Shown here: one piece after another, positions 7,956-15,794 of the stretch | How positions within the stretch are numbered: position 1 is the stretch's first letter | Layout: each line of letters starts with the position of its first letter | DNA from: JADJOY01 sp016713535 [NCBI: Deltaproteobacteria bacterium] | Lineage (GTDB): Bacteria > JADJOY01 | DNA length: 64,000 nucleotides | Assembly (NCBI GenBank): GCA_016713535.1 | Contig: JADJOY010000016.1 | Span: forward strand, 124,001-188,000 | Reading direction: 5' to 3' | The notes under the pieces: model-generated | Seen by the model: the letters and a program-made list of their open reading frames with translations, nothing else | The model's database searches: none | Told to the model about the DNA's origin: nothing | Made by a program: the position numbers and the translations under genes

Positions 7956-10118
7956 ATGCACGCCGTCCTCACGCTGCTCCTCCAGATCGGCGTGATCCTC
8001 GCCGCCTCCCGGCTCGTGGGTCTCGCGTTCCGTCGTATCCAGCAGCCGCAGGTGATGGGCGAGATGGTCGCGGGCATCCTGCTCGGGCCGAGCTTCCTGG
8101 GGTGGATCGCGCCGGGCGTCTCGGCCTCCCTCTTTCCGGCCGCCACCCTGCCAGCGCTCGGAGCGTTGAGTCAGACCGGACTCGTGGTGTTCATGTTCCT
8201 GGTCGGCGTCGAGCTCGACCCCAAGCTCTTGCGCGGGCGCGGCGAGGCCGCGCTCGTCACCAGCCACGCGAGCATCGTGGCGCCGTTCTTCCTGGGCTCG
8301 CTGCTCGCGCTCTACCTCTACCCGCGGCTCTCCGACGAGAGCGTCCACTTCGCGGGCTTCGCGCTCTTCATGGGCGCGGCCATGAGCGTGACGGCGTTCC
8401 CGGTGCTGGCGCGGATCCTCACCGAGCGCAACCTGCTGCGCACCAAGGTGGGCGCGGTGACGATCGCGTGCGCCGCCGTCGACGACGTCACCGCGTGGTG
8501 CATCCTCGCCGCGGTGGTGACGCTGGTACGGACCGAGGCGGCGCCCGGCGAGCTCGCCCTCACGCTCGGCGGCTCGGCGCTGTTCGCGGTCGGGATGCTG
8601 TTCGTGGTGCGCCCGCTGGTGGCGCGGATCGAGGTCTACTACCGCAACCGCGGGCGCGTGCTCTCGCAGGACATGATCGCGCTCTTGCTGCTGTTGATGA
8701 TCGCGTCCGCGTGGACCACCGAGCGGCTCGGCATCCACGCGCTCTTCGGCGCCTTCCTGATGGGCGCGATCCTGCCCAAGGACGGGCAGTTCGTGCGCGA
8801 CCTCACCGCCAAGCTCGAGGACCTGACGGTGGTCTTCCTGCTGCCGGTGTTCTTCGCGTTCACGGGACTGCGCACGCGCATCGGGCTGATCCAGGGCGCC
8901 GACATGTGGATGCAATGCGGGTTGATCCTGGCCGTCGCGGTCGCGGGAAAGCTCGGCGGCTCGGCGATCGCGGCGCGCGCCACCGGCCTGAGCTGGCGCG
9001 AGGCGGGCGCCCTCGGCACGCTCATGAACACCCGCGGGCTGATGGAGCTGGTGATCCTCACGATCGGCCTCGACCTCGGCATCATCTCGCCGGCCCTGTT
9101 CGTGATGATGGTGCTGATGGCGATCGCGACCACGTTCATGACCACCCCGCTCCTCGAGTGGATCTACCCGAGCCGGCTCATCCGCGAGGAGAGCGAGGCC
9201 GCCGAGAGCAAGGCCGACGCGGTGCTGATCCCGGTGTCGCTACCGTCCGCGGGTCCCGAGCTGTTGCGGGTGGCGACCGCCCTCGCGCCCAAGCCCGAGA
9301 GCGTCGTCTACGCGCTCCACCTGATGCGGGCGAGCGAGCAGTCGCTGCTCGACGGCCATCGCGAGGCGGGCCGCAGCGAGATCGAAGCGCTGGCGCCGCT
9401 CCTCGACGCGGCCAAGTCGCGCGGCATCGACGTCCACCCGCTCTCGTTCGTGAGCCGCGACCCTGGCGACGACATCGTCTCGGTCGCCCACACCAAGGGC
9501 GCCAGCCTGGTGCTGATGGGCTGGCACAAGCCGGTGCTGAGCCAGAGCATCCTGAGCGGCACCGTGCACGCGGTGATGCGCGACGCGCGCTGCGACGTGG
9601 CGGTGTACGTGCAGCGCCACTACGGGCCGTGGCGGCGGGTGCTGGTGCCCTACCTGGGCGGTGTCCACGACCGCGGCGCCCTCGAGCTGGCGCGGCGGCT
9701 CGCGAAGGGCGGCGGCGTGATCGGCGCGACGCCGGGTGTCGACGCCACCGATCGCCACGTCACGATCCTCCACGTGGTGCCGCCGGATCGTCCCGAGGAC
9801 GCCGAGCGGGCCGGGCTCTCCGCCGCGGCCAGCGCCTTTCGCGCGGACCAGCTCGAGCTCAAGGTGATCGAGGCGCGCTCGCCGCTCGACGCCGCGGTCG
9901 CCGAGGCCAAGCGCGGCTACGATCTGGTGATCGTCGGGGTGAGCGAGGAATGGGGCCTCGAGCCGCGCATGTTCGCGGGCGAGCACGAGCGGCTCGCGGC
10001 CGAGAGCCCGGCGTCGCTCCTGATCGTCCGCAAGTACCGCCGCCCGGGCGACAAGACCGAGATCCTGAGCGCCGCCAGCCTGCGCGCCGACACGCCTGCG
10101 CCGTCCACGGCGGCTTGA
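7956..10118 (+). CDS. CPA2-type cation:proton antiporter with USP-like domains, second copy
   Basis: The product is 720 residues and a clear tandem paralogue of the one at 5115-7310, with the same layout: about 400 residues of transporter (QPQVMGEMVAGILLGPSFLG, FMFLVGVELDPK, GAAMSVTAFPVLARIL, NTRGLMELVILTIGLDLGI) and two USP-like cytoplasmic domains (IPVSLPSAGPELL, ASLVLMGWHKPVLSQSI, RRVLVPYLGGVHDRGAL, YDLVIVGVSEEWGLEP). This copy keeps the acidic pair typical of CPA2 helix 5 (CAAVDDVTAWC) where the first copy has VADVAAWC, so the two may differ in ion stoichiometry or selectivity. A GAAGGAAG ribosome site precedes ATG 7956. The stop is 13 bases before a truncated hydrolase frame. Confidence 0.88.
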   Translation: MHAVLTLLLQIGVILAASRLVGLAFRRIQQPQVMGEMVAGILLGPSFLGWIAPGVSASLFPAATLPALGALSQTGLVVFMFLVGVELDPKLLRGRGEAALVTSHASIVAPFFLGSLLALYLYPRLSDESVHFAGFALFMGAAMSVTAFPVLARILTERNLLRTKVGAVTIACAAVDDVTAWCILAAVVTLVRTEAAPGELALTLGGSALFAVGMLFVVRPLVARIEVYYRNRGRVLSQDMIALLLLLMIASAWTTERLGIHALFGAFLMGAILPKDGQFVRDLTAKLEDLTVVFLLPVFFAFTGLRTRIGLIQGADMWMQCGLILAVAVAGKLGGSAIAARATGLSWREAGALGTLMNTRGLMELVILTIGLDLGIISPALFVMMVLMAIATTFMTTPLLEWIYPSRLIREESEAAESKADAVLIPVSLPSAGPELLRVATALAPKPESVVYALHLMRASEQSLLDGHREAGRSEIEALAPLLDAAKSRGIDVHPLSFVSRDPGDDIVSVAHTKGASLVLMGWHKPVLSQSILSGTVHAVMRDARCDVAVYVQRHYGPWRRVLVPYLGGVHDRGALELARRLAKGGGVIGATPGVDATDRHVTILHVVPPDRPEDAERAGLSAAASAFRADQLELKVIEARSPLDAAVAEAKRGYDLVIVGVSEEWGLEPRMFAGEHERLAAESPASLLIVRKYRRPGDKTEILSAASLRADTPAPSTAA

Positions 10119-10131
10119 AACCGCAGGGAAC

Positions 10132-10446
10132 GTGGCGCGCCTCGAGCTGATCCCGGTCTCGGGGGCGGTGCTGTGCGTGCGCCGGCCGCGCTACCTGTCG
10201 GCGTCGTACATCGTCCACGACCGCGACGGGATCGTGCTGGTCGACGCGGGCATGGAGGCCGACGGCGCCGACATGATCGAGGGGCTGGGCTCGATCGGAG
10301 CACGCGTCGACGACATCTCCGCGATCCTGCTCACGCACTGGCACAACGATCACTCCTCGGGCGCCGAGGCGCTGCGGCGAGCCTCGGGGGCGCGCGTCTA
10401 CTACCACGCGCTCGAGGCGCCGAACTTCCAGCGCACGGCTGGCGTA
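10132..10446 (+). pseudogene. Truncated metallo-beta-lactamase-fold hydrolase (N-terminal fragment)
   Basis: A GTG start at 10132, just after the antiporter stop and a CAGGGAA site, opens a typical MBL-fold N-terminus: GIVLVDAGMEADG followed by the metal motif LTHWHNDHSSG and then YYHALEAPNFQR. Homology-like sequence stops at about 10440, where the DNA turns into GC palindromes; the frame stays open by chance to 10812, into the oppositely oriented glycosidase gene. The second half of the fold, with its remaining His and Asp ligands, is absent in all frames. The simplest reading is a gene cut short where a repeat block begins. It is unlikely to be active. Confidence 0.7.
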
Positions 10447-10469
10447 GCGGCGGAACCTCGCCTTGGAGC

Positions 10470-10489
10470 GCGGCCGCTTCGTCGGCCGC
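10470..10489. repeat. Hairpin with CTTCGT loop at the break of the MBL fragment
   Basis: GCGGCCG-CTTCGT-CGGCCGC is a perfect 7-bp stem, preceded by TTGGAGC like other members of this hairpin family. The surrounding 10447-10657 contains further GC-rich inverted repeats and no gene. Confidence 0.6.
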
Positions 10490-10657
10490 CAGGGATCGCA
10501 CGCGGTGCGAAAGTCCGGCGTCCCGGCCCGCCGGAGGCGGCTCCTCCGGACCGATCGAACGAGGTGCGGCCCGCGGGCGCGCCGGCGAAGTGCCGGGCGA
10601 CCGCGGGCCGCGGAGAGACGGGGCGCGATCCGCGGTCGCGCCCGGTGGTTCAACCGA

Positions 10658-12361
10658 TCACTGCGCTGGGCGCACGATCACCGCCGAGTTGGCGGCCACC
10701 GAGATCGTGGTGCCGCTCACCGCCGGCCAGCTCACCGAGCCCGGGCTGGGATAGGCGCCGCCGCCCGAGAGCGAGAGCTTCTGCCACGAGCCGCTGCCCA
10801 TGGTGTACGTGATCGCGGAGGTGCCCGGGTTCACCACCACGGTGCCACCGCTGTAGGCGCGGGTGACCAGGCCGTCGCTGCGTTCCACCGCCGCCCCGGA
10901 CGCGGTGCCGATGGCGAGCGCGTCCTCGGGGAACTGCTGCAGCTCCGAGCTCACGTCGGTGGCGGCGATGCGGTGGTAGGCGCCTGGGGCGTTCGCGACC
11001 AGGTAGCTGCCGAGCGAGAACAGCCGGCGCTGCATGTCGGTGCTGTTCATGTAGTCCATCGCGACCGCGACCTTGCCCTTGCCGGTCACGTACTGGAAGT
11101 CGTGGATCTGCTGCAGCCAGCGGGTCCGGTCCATCCACTTGCTCGACGCCTTCAGGCTGAACGCCTCGAACGACAGGCCGTCGATGTAGGGCACGAACTC
11201 GAGTCCACGTAGCCCAGCCGCCGGTCCGCCGGTGTACGAGTTGATGAGGATCTTGACGCTGCTCGGCAGCGCGGCGCGGACCTTGGCGAGCACGTCGATC
11301 AGCGCGTCGTAGTACGCGCTGTCGCTGTAGTTCGACGGGTACTCGTTGATGAGCGTGGGGTCGATGATCGCGACGTTGTCGAGGTAGAGGTTCTTGTAGC
11401 CGAGCGCGAGCTGGCTCTCGATGTCGGCGAGCAGCACCGGGATCCAGGCCGCCCGCGTCGACGGGTTGATGATGTCGATCCAGTACCAGCCGTTCTGGGT
11501 CTGGTACACCGGGTTCCCGCTCGGCCCGTACCAGCGCAGGTTCTTCGCGGCGGAGTAGTTGGCGTCGCTCGACGCGATGCCGGCGACCTTCTGGTAGTGG
11601 TAGACGGGGGCCGACGGGTTGGCCGCCATCACCGCGGCGAGCTTGGTCGGGCCGACGCTGGTGATCTGAAGGTCGTGCCAGTTGGCGACGAAGTTGATCT
11701 GGTCGGAGGTGTTCAAGAAGGAGCCGGCGAACAAGGTGCGAACACCCGCGGTCCCGCCGCCCACGGGCGGCGGCGGTGGCGGCGTGGTGTCGCCCGTGTA
11801 GGTGGTGACCGCGAACGCGAGGAAGTCGAGGTCGGCGCTGTCGATGCTCGACCAGGTGGTGAGCCGAGCCTGCATCTTCCGCCCCGAGGTCACGAACCGT
11901 GACAGGTCGCCGGAGAGCGAGAAGCTCAGGCTCTTCCAGGTGTGATAGCCGACGTCGTTGTAGCCGACCGTGACCCAGCCGCCGTTTCTCTGATCGCGGA
12001 CCTGGAAGGTCCAGCGCTGGGCGCTCTTCGGTTGACCGTAGAAGTTGGCGACGAGCGAGAGCCCCGACGCGGAAGCGACGTCCAGTCCGGACGGCACCGT
12101 GAAGTCGAAGATGCCCACGTACCCGCCCGAGCTCGGGTAGTAGCGCTGTGCCTTCGATGTGTCGCTCGAGGTACCCGACAGGTCCTGGACCGAGAGGACC
12201 GAGAGCGGCTGGCTCCCGGTGCTTCCCTGGGAAGTGGTCACCGAGCTCGGCGACAGATTGGTGGTGACGTAGGCCGCGTGACTGGTCGCGGAGAGGGCGG
12301 TGACGACGAGCACCGCGATTGCGCTGGCGACGAGCCCTGAGCGGGTTTGGGATCGAGTCAT
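10658..12361 (-). CDS. Secreted putative glycoside hydrolase (GHL15/GH114-like TIM barrel)
   Basis: The product is 567 residues from ATG 12361; a longer frame upstream lacks a signal peptide, while MTRSQTRSGLVASAIAVLVV...SHA fits one. Residues about 30-195 form a beta-sandwich resembling a carbohydrate-binding module, then a linker with TTPPPPPPVGGG. Residues about 210-500 resemble the hypothetical glycosidase family 15 / GH114 barrels: FVANWHDLQITS, WYWIDIINPSTRAAW, YKNLYLDNVAI and KVAVAMDYMNS, where the Asp of YLDN and the Asp of AMDY are candidate catalytic residues. A C-terminal beta domain (about 500-567) ends the protein. It probably acts on an extracellular polysaccharide. Upstream lies an array of 10-bp repeats (12451-12500). 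Confidence 0.75.
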   Translation of the reverse strand: MTRSQTRSGLVASAIAVLVVTALSATSHAAYVTTNLSPSSVTTSQGSTGSQPLSVLSVQDLSGTSSDTSKAQRYYPSSGGYVGIFDFTVPSGLDVASASGLSLVANFYGQPKSAQRWTFQVRDQRNGGWVTVGYNDVGYHTWKSLSFSLSGDLSRFVTSGRKMQARLTTWSSIDSADLDFLAFAVTTYTGDTTPPPPPPVGGGTAGVRTLFAGSFLNTSDQINFVANWHDLQITSVGPTKLAAVMAANPSAPVYHYQKVAGIASSDANYSAAKNLRWYGPSGNPVYQTQNGWYWIDIINPSTRAAWIPVLLADIESQLALGYKNLYLDNVAIIDPTLINEYPSNYSDSAYYDALIDVLAKVRAALPSSVKILINSYTGGPAAGLRGLEFVPYIDGLSFEAFSLKASSKWMDRTRWLQQIHDFQYVTGKGKVAVAMDYMNSTDMQRRLFSLGSYLVANAPGAYHRIAATDVSSELQQFPEDALAIGTASGAAVERSDGLVTRAYSGGTVVVNPGTSAITYTMGSGSWQKLSLSGGGAYPSPGSVSWPAVSGTTISVAANSAVIVRPAQ

Positions 12362-12450
12362 CCTTCTGAGCCCCTGGGTTGGAGTTGAAGCGGACCCCCG
12401 GTTCGGCCGGACCATCCGGCGCGCCGGCGACCCACGGCGGGGGGACCTTA

Positions 12451-12500
12451 GCAACCGAGAGCAATTCGAGACCTTTCGAGACAATTCGAAGCAATCGAGG
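12451..12500 (-). promoter_or_regulatory. Five helically phased 10-bp repeats upstream of the glycosidase
   Basis: Read on the minus strand, five consecutive decamers resemble CTCGAATTGC, with exactly 10-base spacing; on the plus strand they are GCAACCGAGA, GCAATTCGAG, ACCTTTCGAG, ACAATTCGAA and GCAATCGAGG. They lie about 90-140 bases before the glycosidase start. Spacing of about one helical turn would place all copies on one DNA face, as in arrays bound cooperatively by a regulator. Confidence 0.55.
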
Positions 12501-12569
12501 TGGGTGGCACCACCTCGAGCGTGGGTCCGGGCAGCGGAAGGGGCAGATCCCGGGCAAAATGTCTCGGCG

Positions 12570-12588
12570 CAACTTCGTCAAAAAGTTG
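12570..12588. promoter_or_regulatory. Operator-like palindrome
   Basis: CAACTT-CGTCAAA-AAGTTG is a perfect 6-bp inverted repeat with a 7-base centre, in an AT-rich patch about 210 bases upstream of the glycosidase start. It could be an operator; nothing else supports a specific regulator. Confidence 0.35.
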
Positions 12589-12993
12589 TAAAATCGCGCC
12601 CGAAAAAACTGACTGATGTTGGCGCCTTGGCGAAGATGCGCCATTCGTGATCGGCTGCGGTGGGATTTGCACCAAGCAAACCCCAACCATGGTCGGCTTT
12701 TCCGACAGGCGCGCCTTGAGCGGTCCCGAGAAGGGCATCCTCGGACGGTCATCCTCCTGGCGATTCGTCAGGCTTCCGTCAGGCGACGGAATCCTGAACG
12801 ACGGGGCCAATTCCACGGAGCCGGCGGAGAGCTGGCGCGATATCGAGTGGTGCGAACGAACCATCCGAGACCGAGCCGCGGCGGCGCCGCGGCACTACAC
12901 GGAAATGAACCCGCTGGCGGCGAAGGTGCGGCCCATCGAACGAAGCCCCCACCGCGCGGGGCGGGGCCAGGCGCTGCCCGTCCGGGGTCTGCC

Positions 12994-14343
12994 TCAGAGG
13001 CGGACGACGTTCCCCAGCCGCGTGGCGAGGGGTGCGGCGTCCTGGGCGGCCAGCGCGGAGCACCACGCGGGCGGCGCGAGGGGGGGCCTGGGGCGACCAC
13101 CGACGACCTGCCGTTCGAGCGCCTGTGCGGCGGCCCGGAACGCGGCGCCCCAGCTCTCGTCGAGCCCCGCAGCTGCGTCGACCGTGAAGTGGAGCTTGCC
13201 GACACGCACCTCGAGCGGCGCCTGCTCGACGCGCTTGGCCGGACCGCGGCGCAGCCAGGCGATGCCGTCGGTCCCGGAAACCTCCACCGAGAGGTCGTGT
13301 GGCTCACGGCTCGAGCGCACCTCGAGCTCGGGTGCGTAGGCGAGCTCGAGGTGGGAGTAGCGCCCCGGATGGGCGTGGGCGAGCGCGAGCACCGCGCCTC
13401 CGGCCCGCCCGGGCGCCCCCTCGAAGCGCGCGTAGCCCGTGAGGCTCGCGAGCGGTCCGCCGAGGCACGCGAGCGCCAGGAAGCGATCGAACGCCGGGTG
13501 GCGCTCCCAGCACGCCGGATCGAGCGGCTCGCCCGGCCGCGCCGCGGTCCCGCCGCCGCCGATCAGGGCGCGGACGCGGATCGTCGTCACCTCGCCGAGC
13601 ACGTCGCGCTCGAGGAGCTCGGCCAGCGCCGTGAACGGGGGGTACCAGAGCAGCGGATCGAAGATGCGGAAGCGCGCGAGCGCCGCGACGTGGCCAAAGC
13701 GCAGCGCCTCGAGCTCGGCCGCATCTCGCGCGGCTGCGCGGTGCAGCGATACCGCGACCCCGCGGTCGAGCGCCGCGGTGATCGTCGACACGGCGACCGC
13801 CGCGCCGCCGCCGAGCTCGACGGCGTTCACGCGCTCGAGGAATCGCGGCCAGTCGACGGCCTCCACGCTCGCCGCGCGCGTGACCGTGGCGCCGGCGTCT
13901 CGATAGGCCACTTCGAGGTCGTCGAGGTCGGCGCTCGCGCCGACCAGCCCCACTCGCAGGGCCGAGAGCTTGCGCGCCGGCCGCGGCCGCGGCGGCACCA
14001 GCAGCTCGCGCTGCACGAGCGGCCACGGCCACACGTGGTGCCGGAGCGCGCCGCGGATCGTCGAGACCGCCTGCTCGTCGCGAGCGCCGCCGAGGAGCTT
14101 GCGCAGCGCGGGCAGCGCCACCGGGTCGCTCGCGATCAGCTCGCGCAGCTCGGCCACTCCCGGAAGCGCCGGATGGGCGCGGTCGATGCGGCGCAGGATC
14201 GCGGCGATGAGCCGCATGTGGCGGTCGAGGCGGGCGGCGTCGAGCGTCACGATCGCCCGCCCACGAGCGAGGCCGGCGCGCGCCAGCGCCGTGAGGCCCG
14301 CGTCGACGACACGCGCGCCGAAGCCTGCCGCGGCACGGCTCAT
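12994..14343 (-). CDS. Gfo/Idh/MocA-like oxidoreductase, divergent, with N-terminal extension
   Basis: The product is 449 residues. The first 135 or so residues are a helical region not typical of the family. From about residue 140 there is a Rossmann-like segment (SALRVGLVGASADLDDLEVAY) and then RFRIFDPLLWYPPFTALAELL and LGEVTTIRVRALIGGG, which align in order with the NVFYPAY and GEIGEVLTIRFK segments of the upstream Gfo/Idh/MocA enzyme. The canonical EKP lysine motif is not found, so it may be a non-catalytic partner or have a shifted active site. Its ATG at 14343 overlaps the upstream gene's TGA (ATGA), so the two are translationally coupled. Confidence 0.65.
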   Translation of the reverse strand: MSRAAAGFGARVVDAGLTALARAGLARGRAIVTLDAARLDRHMRLIAAILRRIDRAHPALPGVAELRELIASDPVALPALRKLLGGARDEQAVSTIRGALRHHVWPWPLVQRELLVPPRPRPARKLSALRVGLVGASADLDDLEVAYRDAGATVTRAASVEAVDWPRFLERVNAVELGGGAAVAVSTITAALDRGVAVSLHRAAARDAAELEALRFGHVAALARFRIFDPLLWYPPFTALAELLERDVLGEVTTIRVRALIGGGGTAARPGEPLDPACWERHPAFDRFLALACLGGPLASLTGYARFEGAPGRAGGAVLALAHAHPGRYSHLELAYAPELEVRSSREPHDLSVEVSGTDGIAWLRRGPAKRVEQAPLEVRVGKLHFTVDAAAGLDESWGAAFRAAAQALERQVVGGRPRPPLAPPAWCSALAAQDAAPLATRLGNVVRL

Positions 14344-15467
14344 CGGCGCGCTCCGGCGGTGCTCGCGACGCCGTCGGTCACCACCAGCTCGGCGGCGACC
14401 GCCGCGTCGGTCACCTCCTCGGGCGTCACCTCGCGGCCGCGCTTGGCGGCGAGGATCGCGGCGAACGCGAAGCGCAGCACCTCGAGCGCGCGCTCGCCGG
14501 TGAGCGAGCACTCGCGCCCCTCGCGGATGGCGCGCGGGAAAGCCCGGATGCCGGCCGTGAAGCTCGCCTGCCAGTCGGTGTCGAGGTCGTCGAAGGCGAT
14601 GCGGCGGCCGTCGCGCACCAGCACCAGCGGCGGATCGTCGACGATCCGCGCGGTGCAACACGAGAGCAGGATCTGACCGCGGGTGCCGGTGATCTCCACC
14701 CGCTCGTCGGCCGGGAAGTAATCCGAGCGGGTGTGGAGGTTGGGTGTGAACGCGATGTCGAAGACGCCCACCGCCGGCCGGTCCCGATAGCGCCACACGA
14801 GCTGCGCCGGCTCGTCGGCGTAGTGGAAGGTGCGGTCGATGTAGGCCTTCACGCCGCCGATCGCGCCCAGGAAGTGAATCGCCAGCGAGAGCTTGTGGTA
14901 GCCGTCGTCGAACACCGCCTGGCCCATCCCCTTGTCGCTCTCGAGCAGGTGCCAGAGCTCCGCGGCGAGGGGCACCGGGCGCGAGCCGAAGAGGCCGGTG
15001 CCGAGCTTGAAGCGGATCGTCAGCACCTCGCCGATCTCGCCCGCGTCGAGCAGCTCCTTCGTCCGCACGTAGGCCGGGTAGAAGACGAAGTTCTCGAGGA
15101 CCCGGAAGCGCGCCTGGCTCGCGCGCGCGGCGACGAGCATGGCCTCTGCGTCGGCGATCGTGACCGTCATCGGCTTCTGGCAGGAGACGTGTTTGCCGGC
15201 GGCGAGGGCCTCGACGACGATCGGGCGGTGGAGATGGTGTGGGGTGTTCACCTCGACCAGGTCGATCGACGGGTCGCGGAGCAGCTCACGGAAGTCGAGG
15301 GTGGTCCGCGGCACTCCCCACTCGGCCGACCTGCGGGCGAGCAAGGTCTCGCTCTTGTCACAGAGCGCCACCAGCTCGGCGTCGGCACACCCGACGTAGG
15401 CGGGCGCGTGGAGCATGGTGATGTCGCCCACGCCGATCATCCCGACCCGGAGCTTCGATGCGCTCAC
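14340..15467 (-). CDS. Gfo/Idh/MocA family oxidoreductase
   Basis: The product is 375 residues from GTG 15467, which has a GGGAGG site 5 bases upstream; the longer frame to 15575 has no family homology. Residues 1-120 form the NAD(P)-binding Rossmann fold, with KLRVGMIGVGDIT, ALCDKSE, VEVNTPHHLH and the catalytic-lysine motif in the form CQKPMT. Residues about 130-345 form the alpha/beta substrate domain. Such enzymes oxidise or reduce sugars and related polyols. It is the first gene of a coupled pair and is divergent from the glycosyltransferase operon across a region with tandem 23-bp repeats, which suggests linked regulation of sugar metabolism and glycan assembly. Confidence 0.82.
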   Translation of the reverse strand: MSASKLRVGMIGVGDITMLHAPAYVGCADAELVALCDKSETLLARRSAEWGVPRTTLDFRELLRDPSIDLVEVNTPHHLHRPIVVEALAAGKHVSCQKPMTVTIADAEAMLVAARASQARFRVLENFVFYPAYVRTKELLDAGEIGEVLTIRFKLGTGLFGSRPVPLAAELWHLLESDKGMGQAVFDDGYHKLSLAIHFLGAIGGVKAYIDRTFHYADEPAQLVWRYRDRPAVGVFDIAFTPNLHTRSDYFPADERVEITGTRGQILLSCCTARIVDDPPLVLVRDGRRIAFDDLDTDWQASFTAGIRAFPRAIREGRECSLTGERALEVLRFAFAAILAAKRGREVTPEEVTDAAVAAELVVTDGVASTAGARR

Positions 15468-15794
15468 GCCGCCTCCCGCGCGCCGCGACCGGCGGCGCCG
15501 CGAGGAGCTACCGCCAAACGCCGCGCGCTCCAACCGGGCCAGCGCGGGCGGCGCGGTCCGGCCTCGAACACGCACGCTCCAGCAAAGGGCGCGTTTCCGG
15601 CACCTGGAAGCCCGAGATCTGCCGTGTTTTGCGCACGTCTCGACTTTTCTGACAGCATGTTGCGACGCTTTTCACTGGCGAAATGTGATGATTTTCACTG
15701 CCGTGTTGTGATGGTTTTCACTGGCGTTTTGTGAATTCGATCGGGTGCCTCCGAACGCACGACCCGGGCGGCGAATTCGGCTAAGGTCCGCGCC
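15468..15794. other. Divergent intergenic region with tandem repeats
   Basis: These 327 bases separate the oxidoreductase pair from the glycosyltransferase operon. The left part, to about 15640, has no feature I can support. The AT-richer part 15646-15738 carries the repeat array described separately. Confidence 0.6.
15646..15738. promoter_or_regulatory. Tandem 23-bp repeats forming CRP-like sites
   Basis: Three direct repeats of 23 bp start at 15670, 15693 and 15716. Each begins TTTTCACTG and ends with TGTGA plus a few bases; a degenerate fourth unit starts at 15646. Across each repeat junction the end of one unit and the start of the next make TGTGA-N6-TCAC (15685-15699 and 15708-15722), close to the TGTGA-N6-TCACA half-site layout of CRP/FNR regulators. 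The array lies 57 bases before the glycosyltransferase GTG and about 180 bases before the divergent oxidoreductase. Confidence 0.6.

Larger units (their letters stand above)
12362..12993. other. Long intergenic region with regulatory-looking repeats
   Basis: This 632-base gap lies upstream of the glycosidase gene. It is clearly less GC-rich than its surroundings, notably 12555-12615. It holds the decamer array at 12451-12500 and a palindrome at 12570-12588. No reading frame with convincing coding character was found on either strand. Confidence 0.6.

Noticed and set aside
12616-14676. A 686-codon plus-strand frame opposite the Gfo/Idh pair
   Set aside because: The minus-strand genes have family motifs, a ribosome site and ATGA coupling; the plus-strand product has only Arg/Ala-rich shadow sequence.
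15670-15738. CRISPR-like reading of the 23-bp tandem repeats
   Set aside because: The units are contiguous without spacers and form inverted half-sites across junctions, which fits operators rather than a CRISPR array.
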